Shown here piece by piece: positions 19,564 to 31,100 of a DNA stretch of 64,000 nucleotides. How positions within the stretch are numbered: the first letter of the stretch is position 1; the number at the start of each line of letters is the position of its first letter. The translations under genes were made by a program, and so were the position numbers. This DNA is from Penicillus capitatus. Its lineage: Eukaryota > Chlorophyta. The stretch covers positions 1,550,001-1,614,000 of the forward strand of contig OZ287697.1 of the NCBI GenBank assembly GCA_965649825.1, read 5' to 3'. The notes beneath the pieces were generated by a model, which ran no database searches, was not told where the DNA came from, and worked only from the letters and a program-made list of their open reading frames with translations.

Positions 19564-22500
19564 ATGACTGTCCACCCCTTCGTCCTTCGGACGAAGCACA
19601 GAGCGGCGCTGCTAGTAATCTTCAGCATCGTCGCCATGTTCGCAGACGCTTCGCTGGATGTCCGGTCAACAGACCCACGGCCCACAACAGCGGCTTCGGC
19701 GGTCTCGAGCGACGAACGGTTGTCTTCGTCGTCCCCCTCCGCTCTGTCGGTCCATTCGCTCAACGCCCGAACAGAGACGGAGAAACCCTCAGACGACGAA
19801 GCACCGAGCCGTGCACTGTGGACAACACGTCATCTAAACAGAGTACGTTTGAAGCCACGTCTTACCTCGAGCATGTTCGAAGAGCGCGCTGCTGTGCAGG
19901 AACGCAACGAGGCACGAGCCCTGCGCCAAGCGGATCAAATTCCTGAAGACGCGACAGGTGATGTCGATGACGTGTCTGCCGCGTCGGACGACGAGCTGAG
20001 GGTTGTTGTTCTGGCAGGGCATGTCTGTCGACTGACCCAAAGAAAACGCTATCGCTTTCTCGACCTGGCGACGCGCACGTGGTCGCTCGACGCTGCCGAC
20101 TTGGACGACATCGACAACGACATTCAAGCCATCGTCGACTGCACTCAAGCTGAAGACACCGTGCTCCTCACGACGACGAAAGCCATCCGGCCGGCATCGC
20201 GGGTCACTCTTCCGTGGCCCCTGACCGTATCCGCCAGCGTGCCGAGCGTCGGGCTCTCCGACGGCGTGTTTCCTCGAGCGGAGAACAGGACGACGTTTCG
20301 GTGCCCCGGAGAAAACCAAGGCGTCTTCCTCGTCCGGTGCGTCCCGCTAACAAAGAGTGAGCTAGGCGGCTGATACAGCGATGTGACTTCTCTCCAGGTC
20401 GAGGGATGTGACGCTGGCGAATCTCGTGTTCGAAGACTGCGTCTTCAACAAGACGGACGGCACCAGGGACGCCATCGTCAGCGTCGAGAAATGCATCTCG
20501 GCGGACTTGGACGGCTTGTTGCGTTTGCACCACGTTGACTTCCGGGGGAACACCCTCCTTAGGCATTACGCCCTCAAGATGCAGTCCTCGTCGTGTACGG
20601 ACTTGGAGCTGGTCGACTTCGGCTTCGCGAGAACGGAGTGCGACGGTCCGTGTGGCGTCGCCCTGTCCACCCGTAACAACCGGCTGCGTGATGTCCGAGT
20701 CCTCGAGATCACGCCTCCAGACAGATCCCGCGAAGCGCCGTCCGTTTTCCACGCCCCTCCCGGTTCACAGACCGCCGTCCGGCGACTCTCGGCAACGGAC
20801 AACAAGGTGAAGATCTTTCGCATCGACAACGGCTCTCTGACGCTAGAAGATTCGGAGCTGTGGAACAACGTCCTCGCCCAGTCGACGAAGAACATCTCGC
20901 GCAGCGTGTGCGTCCACCTCAGGGAAGCATCCGTCAGCATCCGGAACTGCACATTCCGCGACAACGAAGCGGAGGACGGAGCCGTCGTCTTCGCAGAGCG
21001 GTCCTCCGTCGAGCTGCGCCGGTCGACTTTGACGGGAAACCGAGGCAAGAGAGGCGGAGCCTTGTATCTGGCCGAGAACACGACGGCTGTGGTCGACGAC
21101 TGCACGCTCGAGGCCAATAAAGCCACAGAAGGCCAGGGAGGAGCGGTGTACGTGGCCAAATGGTCGACGTGTCGCTTCAGGAGGAGTGCGCTGCTGATGA
21201 ACTCGGCCCATTTGCACGGCGGCGCTGCCAGCTTTTCGGCAAACGCATCCGGCGTGTTTCGCAACGTGCGCTTTACCGGCAACCGGGCCGACAGGGACGG
21301 AGGATCGCTGTATCTGATGACGTCCAACGTGACTCTCGAAGGGTGTGTCTTCTCCGAGGGGCAGGCCGATCGCGGAGGACTGCTGTACGCGAGCAGCAAC
21401 TCTTCCATCGACATCCGCCGCTCGCAGCTGACAAACAGTTCCAGCAGAAAGGGTGGCGGGTGTCTCTGGTCGGAAAGCGCGAAGCTCGTCGTGAAGAACT
21501 CGACAATGGACAGCTGCTCGACGGCGAGAGAAGGCGGCGCGATGTCTCTGCAGTTCACCAACGCCACGTTCGCGGATCTCGAGATCTCATCGAGCGAAGC
21601 GCAGGACGACGGCGGCGGCATCTTCGCCGTCGATTCGAACATCGAAGAGGCGAGGATGACGCTGATCGGCAACAGAGCTGAGGGAGCCGGCGGCGGCATG
21701 TCCGTTCAAGACGGCGGGGTCCTCACTGTAAAGGACGCCTTTTTCCAGAACAACACAGCTGGCGGTACAGGAGGGGCCGTTTGCGTTAAGACCATCGCAC
21801 GAGGGCGTTTCACCAGAGCCGTCTTCAGCGACAACTCGGCGTCGGAGAGCGCCGGATCGCTGTACTCGCACGGATCGTCGATCGATTTCGAAGGCTGTGC
21901 CTTCGATCAGGGTGAAGCCGAAGAGCACGGAGGATTCATCGCCGTCAGAGACGAAGCGACCGTTTCCATCAGACACACGACATTCGAAACGGCGTCGGCC
22001 AAGGACGGCGGATGTCTCCATGCACATCGCTCACACTTCATCCTCCACAACGTGACGCTGGAGGGGTGCAGTTCCGTGGTCGACGGCGGCATGCTGCGTC
22101 TCTCCAATGCATCTGCCGAGATCACCAACACCACCATGGCGTCGAACCGAGCTGGCGATGACGGTGGATGTCTGTACGCCGAGTTCTCGACTGTGACAGG
22201 CGATGGCTGGATCGTGGACAGCAATTCGGCGGATGATCACGCAGGCGCCCTGCGCATCCGTCTCGAGACTCAGTTCGCCCTCGCCAACTCCGTTTTCCAC
22301 GACAGCAGAGCAGACAGAGGCGGGGCGGTGTCGCTGGAGCTGAAATCGAATGCGAGCTTTTCGAACGTGGCCTTCATCAACAGCTCTGCGGCGACAGAAG
22401 GAGGCGCCTTCTACGTTACGGCATCTGAAACGCATCTCGACAACTGCACCTTCCAGAACAGCGGCGCGGGAGACGGCGGATTTCTCTTCATCAAGCGGAA

Positions 22501-25500
22501 CGCCAAGGTCACCATCGACAATTCGACGCTGAAGAACGGCAGAGGGAGGAATGGCGCGTGTCTGCGGGCTGTTAGCGGACGCCTGTCCGTGCGTCACTCG
22601 GAGATGCATCACTGCACTTCGACAGAAGACGGCGGTGCCATGCGGCTGTCCGAAGTCAAGGCGGACATTTACCATTCCAGCTTCCACCAGAACAGTGCCA
22701 AATTCGACGGCGGAGCGATCTTCGCAGACAAAGGGAAGCTGACAGGGATCGGCTTGACCATCCGTGACAACATCGCCGATGAGGGAGGAGGGATTCTCCT
22801 GTGGGGATCCACATTCGTGATCGAGAACGCCGTGTTCACCAGTAACACTGCCCTGGGTGGCGATGGCGGCGGGGCCATGTGTGTGAGATCCTCTTCCGAA
22901 GTGGAGCTCGACAACGCGACCTTCGCGCGCAACAGCTGCCCAGAGCAGGGAGGCGCCGTTTTGGTCGAAGCCTCGCGACTGAGCATCAAGCGTTCGGTCT
23001 TCAGAGATGGAGAGGCGAAGAAGGCGGGAGGCTTTCTCTCGGCGATCTCGAACAGTGCTGTCGTGGTGGAAGAGAGTCAGATGAGCGGAGGCAGCGCCGA
23101 GAAAGGAGGAGCCGTCGCGGTGCTCGATGCGAGCTTCGAGGGACGCCGCCTCGAGATCTCAAGCTGCGAAGCGAAATCGAACGGAGGAGCCTTTGTCTTC
23201 GAGTCCGAGAAGGCACCGCAGAACAACACAGCCACATTCGCAGGCTGCACATTCGCCAAAAACAGAGCCAGATTTGGAGGTCGGATTAGCGGCCATTGGG
23301 TGACACGTGACCCTGGTGTGATGTAGGAGGACTCTACGCGACAACCGGCGGTCAATCGCCCGCCTGCTCGGACGAGAAGGGCGACTGTTCCGTCGTCACT
23401 CTGCGGAGGACGATCTTCGAGCGCAACAACGCCGAGAATGCAGGCGGTGCCATCTTCGTCAGCCAGTCGAGGAATCTCAAAATCAAGTGTCCCGCAGCGA
23501 ACGACAGATCGACCCGCTCACCAGGAAAGGGAAAAAAGGGTTACCTGGACGGACTTGCTTCGCCAAAGGTCGGCTGTGCGCAGTGGACAGGCAACAAGGC
23601 TGGATTGTACGGCGAAGTCGTCGCCTCTTATGCATCGCGACCCGTGGTGAGCGTTGAAGAGAATGGAGTCAAGACCGTCGTAACGGACAGATCCAGTCCC
23701 TACCGCATCGAGGGCTACAAGAGTGGTTCGTCGTTGCCCACGATCACGCTACAGGTACAAGACGACTTCCGCCAGAGTCCGGCAATCGGGAGGGACTTCC
23801 GCAACATGATCGCCACCGTGTTCTCCTCAGATAAACTCTTCGCCGGAAGGCAGAGTCTTCTGTTGGACAGGCGTCAGGTCGAGCATCAGGCCGTCGGATT
23901 TGCCGAACCGGGAGTCTACACCATCGTCCTTGAATTCGAGGATGACTACGTCGAGACGGTCGAGATCGAGGTCGAGGTGCAGAAGTGCATGATCGACGAA
24001 GTGCCTTCTATTAGCGGCACGCTCTGTGAGAAGTGCAGTGCAACGACCTACAGCTTCAACCCGACGGACGACGAGGATCTGGGATGTCAGCCGTGTCCGG
24101 CAAACGGCAACTGCGAATCCCGTGTGATCGCACCGAAAGATGGATACTGGCACAGTTCGCCGTGCTCGGTGTACATAAGGAGATGCCTGACGTCCTACGC
24201 CTGCAACTTCGACGACCGCAAGGCAAAGCTACAGGAGAAGACGAAACACATGGAGAGCTGCGATCTGAGTCCGACGGAGGTCGAGGATTACCAGAAAGCG
24301 CAGTGCGCAAAGGCAAGTGTTTTCCCGCCGATGACAGAAAGCCGTCAAAACGGGTCTGTTGCTGCGATTCAGGGTCATTCCGGTCCTCTGTGCGGATCGT
24401 GCGAGTCGGGACACGGGAGTTCGCTGTCTTCGAAATGCCAGGAGTGTCCGACTACCGCTGGCAATCTCATGGTGATCGCCAGCTCAACGCTCATCCTACT
24501 CGTCCTGTCCGCCATCACGATCCGCGGGACACTGAGCGCCGTGCGGTGAGACCATCGGGATCTCCCGGACGGCCTTCTGACGGACCGTGTGCGTCTTGCA
24601 GAGCTTCGGTCAGTCCATTCGCTAAAGTCCCTGAGGAGCCTGACGCTTCCGTCGATGGAGGCCACAGCACAGCGCAGAGTGACAGAAACGATGGCGTGCA
24701 CGCGAGCCCATCCGTCCTGGCCAAATGGAAAGCCGTCGAAATGCTCAAAGTACTGCAAGGTCAACGTCACACTTTTCATGACGATGGAATGATGTGACAG
24801 ATCACACTCAACTATGTACAGGTGACGATTCTCATCGCCTCGGTGGACGTCGGATGGGCCGTCTCCATGCTCATCATCGCACAGGTGGCAGGTCCGTGAT
24901 CGAATTCCACCTCACTGCCCCTATCATGCCGTCTCGTGCCGTGCAGAGTTTCTCGGCGGTCTTGCAGCGGAAGGCATTCGGCGTTCGGTCGTGTGTCTGA
25001 GCACGGGCAAGCAGTCGATGCATCCAACGGCGCTCGCAGTCTTCGTCACCATCTGCGCCATCCCCACGCTCATCTTCTTTCTGCTCAGTCTCTTCTGGAT
25101 CGCCGTCGCGGCATACAACCGCATCCGGAAGCCGATGCGCTTTCTCATGATGCGCTGTCTGCTCTCCGTCATGGTCCTGTGGTACATTGCCTCGGTCCCC
25201 GTCATGAAGACAGCATTCGGCAGCCTGCTCTGCGTGAATGTGCAGGACAGCCAGAACCCTACGGAGGACAGTAGCATCATCAGCTACTGGGCGGTGGACA
25301 CCAGTCTCGAGTGCTTCAAAGGCGACCACCGGACGCTGTCCCTTATGATCTGGTTCTTCGTCGGGACCATCTACGGTGGCCTCCTCGGCTTCCTGATCAT
25401 CGTTCTCTGTTCCTCCGAAGAGCAGCGGACCAACACCGAGAGCTGGATCTACCAGACAACAGGATTTCTCTACCGCAGTTTCAAGAGCAACTACCTTCGT

Positions 25501-26010
25501 TACTGGGAAGTTGTTGTACTCGTGAGGAAGATCGTCATCGCCTTCCTTCTTTTCTGCGCCCAACGTTACGACAGCCAGCTGCCGATCATCGGCGTCGCTG
25601 GCTTCATCGCCATCGCCATGGGACTGCAAATCATCGCACATCCTTATCGAGACGAATTCAATGTCCTGAATAACTTCGAAGTGATTTCCTTGTTCGTGTC
25701 ACTCTTGATGTCGCTCGTCGCCGCCGCCCTGAAGAGTGAGGTGTTCAGCGCGGAGTGGGGACGGGTGACCATCACGGCCCTGTGTGGCCTGCTCAACATA
25801 TCGACCTTCGCAGTGTTTTTCACTTTTCTCTTCGGTTATTTCGTTGAATACGTCAAGCTGTACTTGACAGATCAGGGGGAGACGCTCGAGTCCAGTCCAT
25901 CGACAATGAATCTCGTCAAAACGTGGATGACCCACGAGATCGGGGGGTTCGTTACCTACTTGAAGCATGGCAATTCGGACATACATGCAGAAGCGTCGGA
26001 GAACGCATGA
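19564..26010 (+). CDS. Pmp-like beta-helix / Cys-rich / polytopic membrane protein (~2018 aa)
   Basis: Predicted exons: 19564-19957, 20018-20336, 20398-23279, 23327-24312, 24373-24545, 24602-24749, 24801-24891, 24947-26010; the total is a whole number of codons. The start at 19564 gives a good signal peptide; an upstream in-frame ATG at 19489 does not. The N-terminal domain (FLDLATRTW, IDNDIQAIVDC, LPWPLT) covers residues ~115-237. The beta-helix (~240-1200) has many GGA(I/L/V) and FxxN repeats, as in chlamydial Pmp proteins. The linker and Cys-rich GYWHSSPCS module run to ~1560, then about nine membrane segments follow. It is the most divergent and most GC-rich copy, with an extra intron (24546-24601) and a GC...AG intron (24313-24372). 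Likely a plasma-membrane surface protein; ligand and function unknown. Confidence 0.85.
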
Positions 26011-26599
26011 TTAGCATCTCGCTCCCTCCTGCAATAGGGAGGATCATTTTTTTCAAGTCAAGCTTGCAGCGCAGTCTTCTGGATTTGGATGGGACAATCT
26101 GTTTTCGCATTATTGTTTTGGAAATCATGTACGGAGAGGAATAGCGGATGGGTGCTTATTGGTGGATGGGTTGGTTATAAACGGCTCACGGTGAATGGGT
26201 GGCCGATGATGGTGCATCTCTCATAGAACTCTTGTCTGCCTGTAAGCTTGGCTTGATGTGACGACTGCCTGCCTAGGACGCGAACGCGTTGCCCATAGCA
26301 TAGCAGAGACGTCGGTCGCATCGAACCCTCTGTCCGTCGACGCAAAGAGCGCGCGATGTGACGTCTCTTCGAACTCGATGTGTCGTACGGCTGGACGATC
26401 GCACGTTGCGATCGAAGAAGAAGTTTGGCAACGAGGACGATCCCCACGGACAGCACTTGACGCGGAACGCGGCATCGGGCGAGACGAAGAGGACATGCAT
26501 ATGGTACGCACCGGCTTCGCCCGTTCCACTACGGCATTCGAAGACGGTGTCTGCAAAAGAGATGTCGAGGATGCAGGTGCGCGTCACTCCGCGTGCATT
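26011..26599. other. Intergenic; no supported gene
   Basis: No recognisable motif. The right part may be unrecognisable upstream sequence of the decayed copy at 26600-27110. Confidence 0.35.
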
Positions 26600-27110
26600 C
26601 TACAACGACACACAGTCACTTGTGTTCGTTATGTTCGCAGGGCTCCTAAGCAGAGTCGTCTCCAACACGGCGAGCCTATCAGCGGAATGCCTGACTTCAG
26701 AGGCATTCGTTGTTGAACTCCACTGAGCGCACTCATCAGGGTCTACATCCCCTCTGCTTGTCAGCCGTCTTTGTGTCCGACCGGGTGTCTGGACCCTTGT
26801 CTTCGTCGCAGGTTCAGAATCTGTGGTGAAATTGGTCAACATCGTGCTGAGTGCCCTGGGCGTGATCTTCTACCTCACCTTCATGCCTGTCTGTCAATTC
26901 ATCACTGGCACACTCGCAGCGTCAGAGTCCACGAATTCCAAGATATGGACAGTCAGATCGCAACGGAGTACTGGGTGTCGGACACGAGCGTCCATTGCTC
27001 CCGTGGATTACATGATTTCTCGCCTGAGCTATCGGGCGGCCATGCTTTGCCTTTCTTGTCCTTCTGTCTTTCAGTCGTTGCCGTTCCGATCGTCAAGCTT
27101 TGGACGAAGT
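26600..27110 (+). pseudogene. Decayed fragment of the family's C-terminal membrane domain
   Basis: One frame has a stretch VKLVNIVLSALGVIFYLTF that parallels LLKRCILSALVVFYISYIS of the intact genes. The next frame has ATEYWVSDTSVHC, which parallels TTDYWAVDTSVEC at the expected distance. The two are out of frame with each other, and no exon or stop structure remains. A possible intron end (TTCGCAG, ~26640) precedes it. Clearly homologous, non-functional. Confidence 0.7.
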
Positions 27111-28183
27111 GAGCAGCATAGAGTGAGAGACTTTCTGTGATGTTCTCTTCGATCAAATTCGTGTCGAGCGTTCCGTTCCATGACGATGCCCTCGATCACG
27201 GCATTTAGTTCTTGTCAACATCAACCTTCGTGTCATTCTTTTAGTCTTTCTTCTGTCGTTCGTGTGACAAGCACAGCGAAATCTTCCAGAAGTACCTTAG
27301 CGGCAAAGCGACGTGCATTACAAATCGAGAATGTGCACACGTATATGCTCGAAGCTTACTCATGGATTATCAGTTTGGGGTCATAGAATGGCGTGCTTGG
27401 TTGTTTCAAAATCACTTGTGGAAAGGCTCATCAAGCCGTCAAGTAGAGCTTCCTCTTATTAGTGCGTTGTTTGCTACGCCAGAAAAGTACTCTGAGTATC
27501 AAATGCGTGACGACAAGATGTGTTTTTGGTCTCTTGTCGTGTTTACTGGCTGCAGTGCATTTGAAGAAGATAAACAACCAAGTAAATAGAGGAGTGCGAT
27601 CCCCAGTGTCTTCTTTTCGGTTTTCTGTGAGCCAGAAATGGATACACCGCGACGACGTCGATCGACGAGCTGACCTTCCAACGAAATAGCCACGCCACAT
27701 TTGCAGTCTCTCAGCGAATCTCGGGGAAAGACAGAAGGTAAGGTGCCCACGACGATCAGGGATGAACGGAGTGCTACATACGTGAAGCAGCCGAGTGTGA
27801 TGGGAAAGTCGTGCTCAAAGACCTATCGTTCAGTTTCCGAACAACCGACACCGTCGACTGTTTTCTAGAAGGATACCAGAAGAGCAGGCCTAAGAGAATC
27901 AAAGAAGATGCATCTGCACGCGGAAACAGAGGATGGTTTCGCTGTGTCGTCCATCCTTGTCAGATGGAACGGTAACAATGCCATAGAGAAGACGCGCAAG
28001 GGGAAGCAGGTGGCGAGTGACGAGAGGCGGAATCGCGACATGTCACTGAACTCACAGAAATCAGCTCTACTTAAATACTGACTGCCAGATGGGAACGGGT
28101 TCGGAAAGACATTCAATGTTCAAGCCACAGAGTAAGGAAAACGATAGTCGTAGGCTGAAATGACAGATCCCAGTTGCCAATTG
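27111..28183. other. Intergenic; no supported gene
   Basis: Short scattered frames only. It lies between a decayed plus-strand fragment and the stop codon of the minus-strand gene 28184-34601, so it includes that gene's 3' untranslated region. I see no clear AATAAA on the minus strand. Confidence 0.4.
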
Positions 28184-31100
28184 TTACACAGAGGCGGCTC
28201 GGCGCCCATAGAGAAGTTTATGAATGGCCATCCTTCCGCGTTCGATTACGTGATGAAAGAAATAGACCCACAGGATGTGATGAGCTCCACCATGGGGCTT
28301 GTAAGGCACTCCTGCTTGATCAAGAACAATTCTGAAATAATCGGCAGTAAAGATGACAAAAACAGCAAGAAAAAACAGAAACAGCGCAATGTTGCAGAAC
28401 GCAATACCGACAGTAATCAAGACACGGACAGAGGAAGACACGTGCTCGTCTCCAAAGAACATGCTCGAGCCGAAAGTCATGGCAGAGACGAGAATAGACA
28501 GACTCTCCATCTTGTTCAAGCTGTCGAACTCGGAACGATAAGGACAACACATCATCTGAAGGTAGAGAACGAATGTAAAAAGCAGTACAGCAAGGACATG
28601 TTGCAAACTGGCACCCAAAGGATAGGAGAAGACAACGATCACTGCCAGAACAGCCTTTCTGAGCATGACGATAGACTCCCAGAATACATATTTCCTCTTG
28701 TAAGAGCGATACAGAAATCCACAGGTCTCATAGATCCATCCACACTTGTAGTCCTCTTCGACGTTTTTAACGGTGAGGCAAGCAGTGGCTAACGGAAACC
28801 CGAAGGAGAAAACGATCAGCAGAGGACATCCCAACATGAAGGCTAACAAGGCATGGGGTCCCCTGTAGCATTCGATCTTGGTGTCTGTCGCCCAGTAGTC
28901 TGATGTGACGTCGATTTCGAGATCGACAGAATCGTGAACTTCTACACAGTCCAGAATGCTGACGAGTGTCTTGGTGAGAGATATGTAGCTGATGTAAAGG
29001 ACGGCGATGGCCGTCAGGATGATCTTCTTCATCAGATAGGACCATGCTTCTCCTCGCTTGACCTTGATGGCCATCCAGATCATGCTGAACACGCAGATGA
29101 CTCCCAGGGGGATGCAGATGTCGATGATGATGCTGGCGATCGAACGATCCACCGAGCCACCGTCCGGGACGATGCAGTCCACTGACCGGTTCACCGCCTC
29201 CGACGTAATGCCGCTGATGAACTCTACAGAAGACAACAGAGAATTAGACGATCTTCCGAAAACGCTCTTCTCTCACCTGCTCCTTCGAACAGAGCTATCA
29301 TCATCAGAGTCCACTTGACGTTGATGGCGATGGCGACTGCCGTCACTTGGAGAAAGTTCACCACGATCTACAGCAGAGTGTCAATTTGACATAGGAAGCT
29401 TACTCTAACCTTGAACAGCTCCACAGCCTTCCACTTCGCCAGATCTGCATCTTCGGATAGCGGTTCGGACAGTTTAGTTGGATGCAGTTCTGGATGTAGA
29501 AGCTCCGACGGAACGCGACCGGTGACCATCATCTCCACCATTTCTTCATTAACAGGAACCGACGATGATCCGCTTGGCAGAGACCCCAGCTGGCGGATGT
29601 GTTTAGCAGACTTCCTCTTCGGATTTGGCTTTGAGATCGTGTTGCTTCTCACTGTGATGGCCGAGAGTGTCAGGAGCACAAAGAACGATACAAGGATCAA
29701 GGCATAGTTGCCGAATCCGGAGAAGCACTTCGCGCACAAAGAAGAGTGAGCCTTCCCGTAGGAGGGTTTGCATGACCCACACAGAGGGCCCTCGTGTCCC
29801 TGCGACGACACCCCTTAAGCACAACACACCGTAGCACCAGTAGATCACCTCTCTGCACTGAGCTTCCGTGTAGTTCTGTTCAAACTCCTCATCGAATTCG
29901 CAGCTGCTGATGTTCTTCGTCGCTGCAGTCAATTTGTCTTCCCTCTCTTCAAAGTCGCACGCCTCGGAGGAGAGGCACTCTTGGATGTTCTCAGAACACG
30001 GAGTCTTGTGCCAGTATCCCTTTGCTGGCAGGATGACGTGTGTCGTACAGTCTCCGTTCTCCGGACAGGGATGACATCCGGTCCCGTTGCCTGGCATGAG
30101 ATTGTATGTGTCAGAGGTACAAGGCTCGCAAACCATTCCGCTGGCAGCAGCCACTTCACCAAGTCCACATCCCCTGACGTGCACTTCCACCACAAGCGAC
30201 TCGATAAACTCTTCGCTGAAATCGATGGTGCATTGGTAGACGCCCTTCGATCCAAATCCAACCACTCCAGAGAAGTTCCCGACGCCCTCATTCATCTTGA
30301 CGTTGACGGATCCGGAGAAAAAGCCGTCCGGTGAGGTCATGACAGCTTCAATTACTGGATTGTTTGATCCGACGGCTGGTCCCTGACCCAATCCGTCGAC
30401 GACCTCTAATTGGATAATAGGAAGGGGCTCTCCACTCGAGTGCCCTTCGATGACAAACCTGTTTCCTGACACTTCCTCTACGCCATCGTGTAAGTCGTCA
30501 AAGATGGCTGTCATGCGAACTCGGGCACCAGATGACCCGACATCGTCCGCGTATAGACCAGCCTGGTTGCCTTTCCATGCAGGACAGATATCTTTCGTGG
30601 ATCTCATATCATCCAAGGCCTTCAGTTCTTCTCTGTCGTAGAATTCTGTTCTGCGTCTTCGGCCTTCTCTGCGGGAACAGCTCATTCGAATGCTGTCGAT
30701 GTCTGATACAGCAATGGCTCCTCCAAAGCTCTCCGCTCTGTTCTCAGAGAAGTTAGAGTCTGTCATGGCCAGGAAGGAACAGTTGTCATCCTGGATCGTG
30801 CAGTTTGCCTGTTCGGAGTTTCTGAAGAAGGCTATGGCACCTAAGCACAACGTCGCTACCAGTGGATGGATGCTGCAGTGATCGGTCTCGCCTCCATGTG
30901 TGGCTGTGTTGTTCCGAAACGTGGATCCATCGATCTGGACAGAGACGGGGTGTGACTCCGCGCCGACGAAGTTCATTGCACCTCCCGAATTCCTAGCAAT
31001 GTTATTCTCAAAGATGCAGTTGTTGCAGAGAAAAGAGCAGTTCTCCTCTCCTGAGATGACGCCACCGGACTTATTGGCATGACATTCTGAGAAGTGAGCG

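Noticed and set aside
20566-21699. A 377-codon minus-strand open frame, and similar ones at 54643-55596 and 22031-22687
   Set aside because: All are mirror frames of GC-rich beta-helix exons rich in GGA and NST codons; no independent coding evidence.
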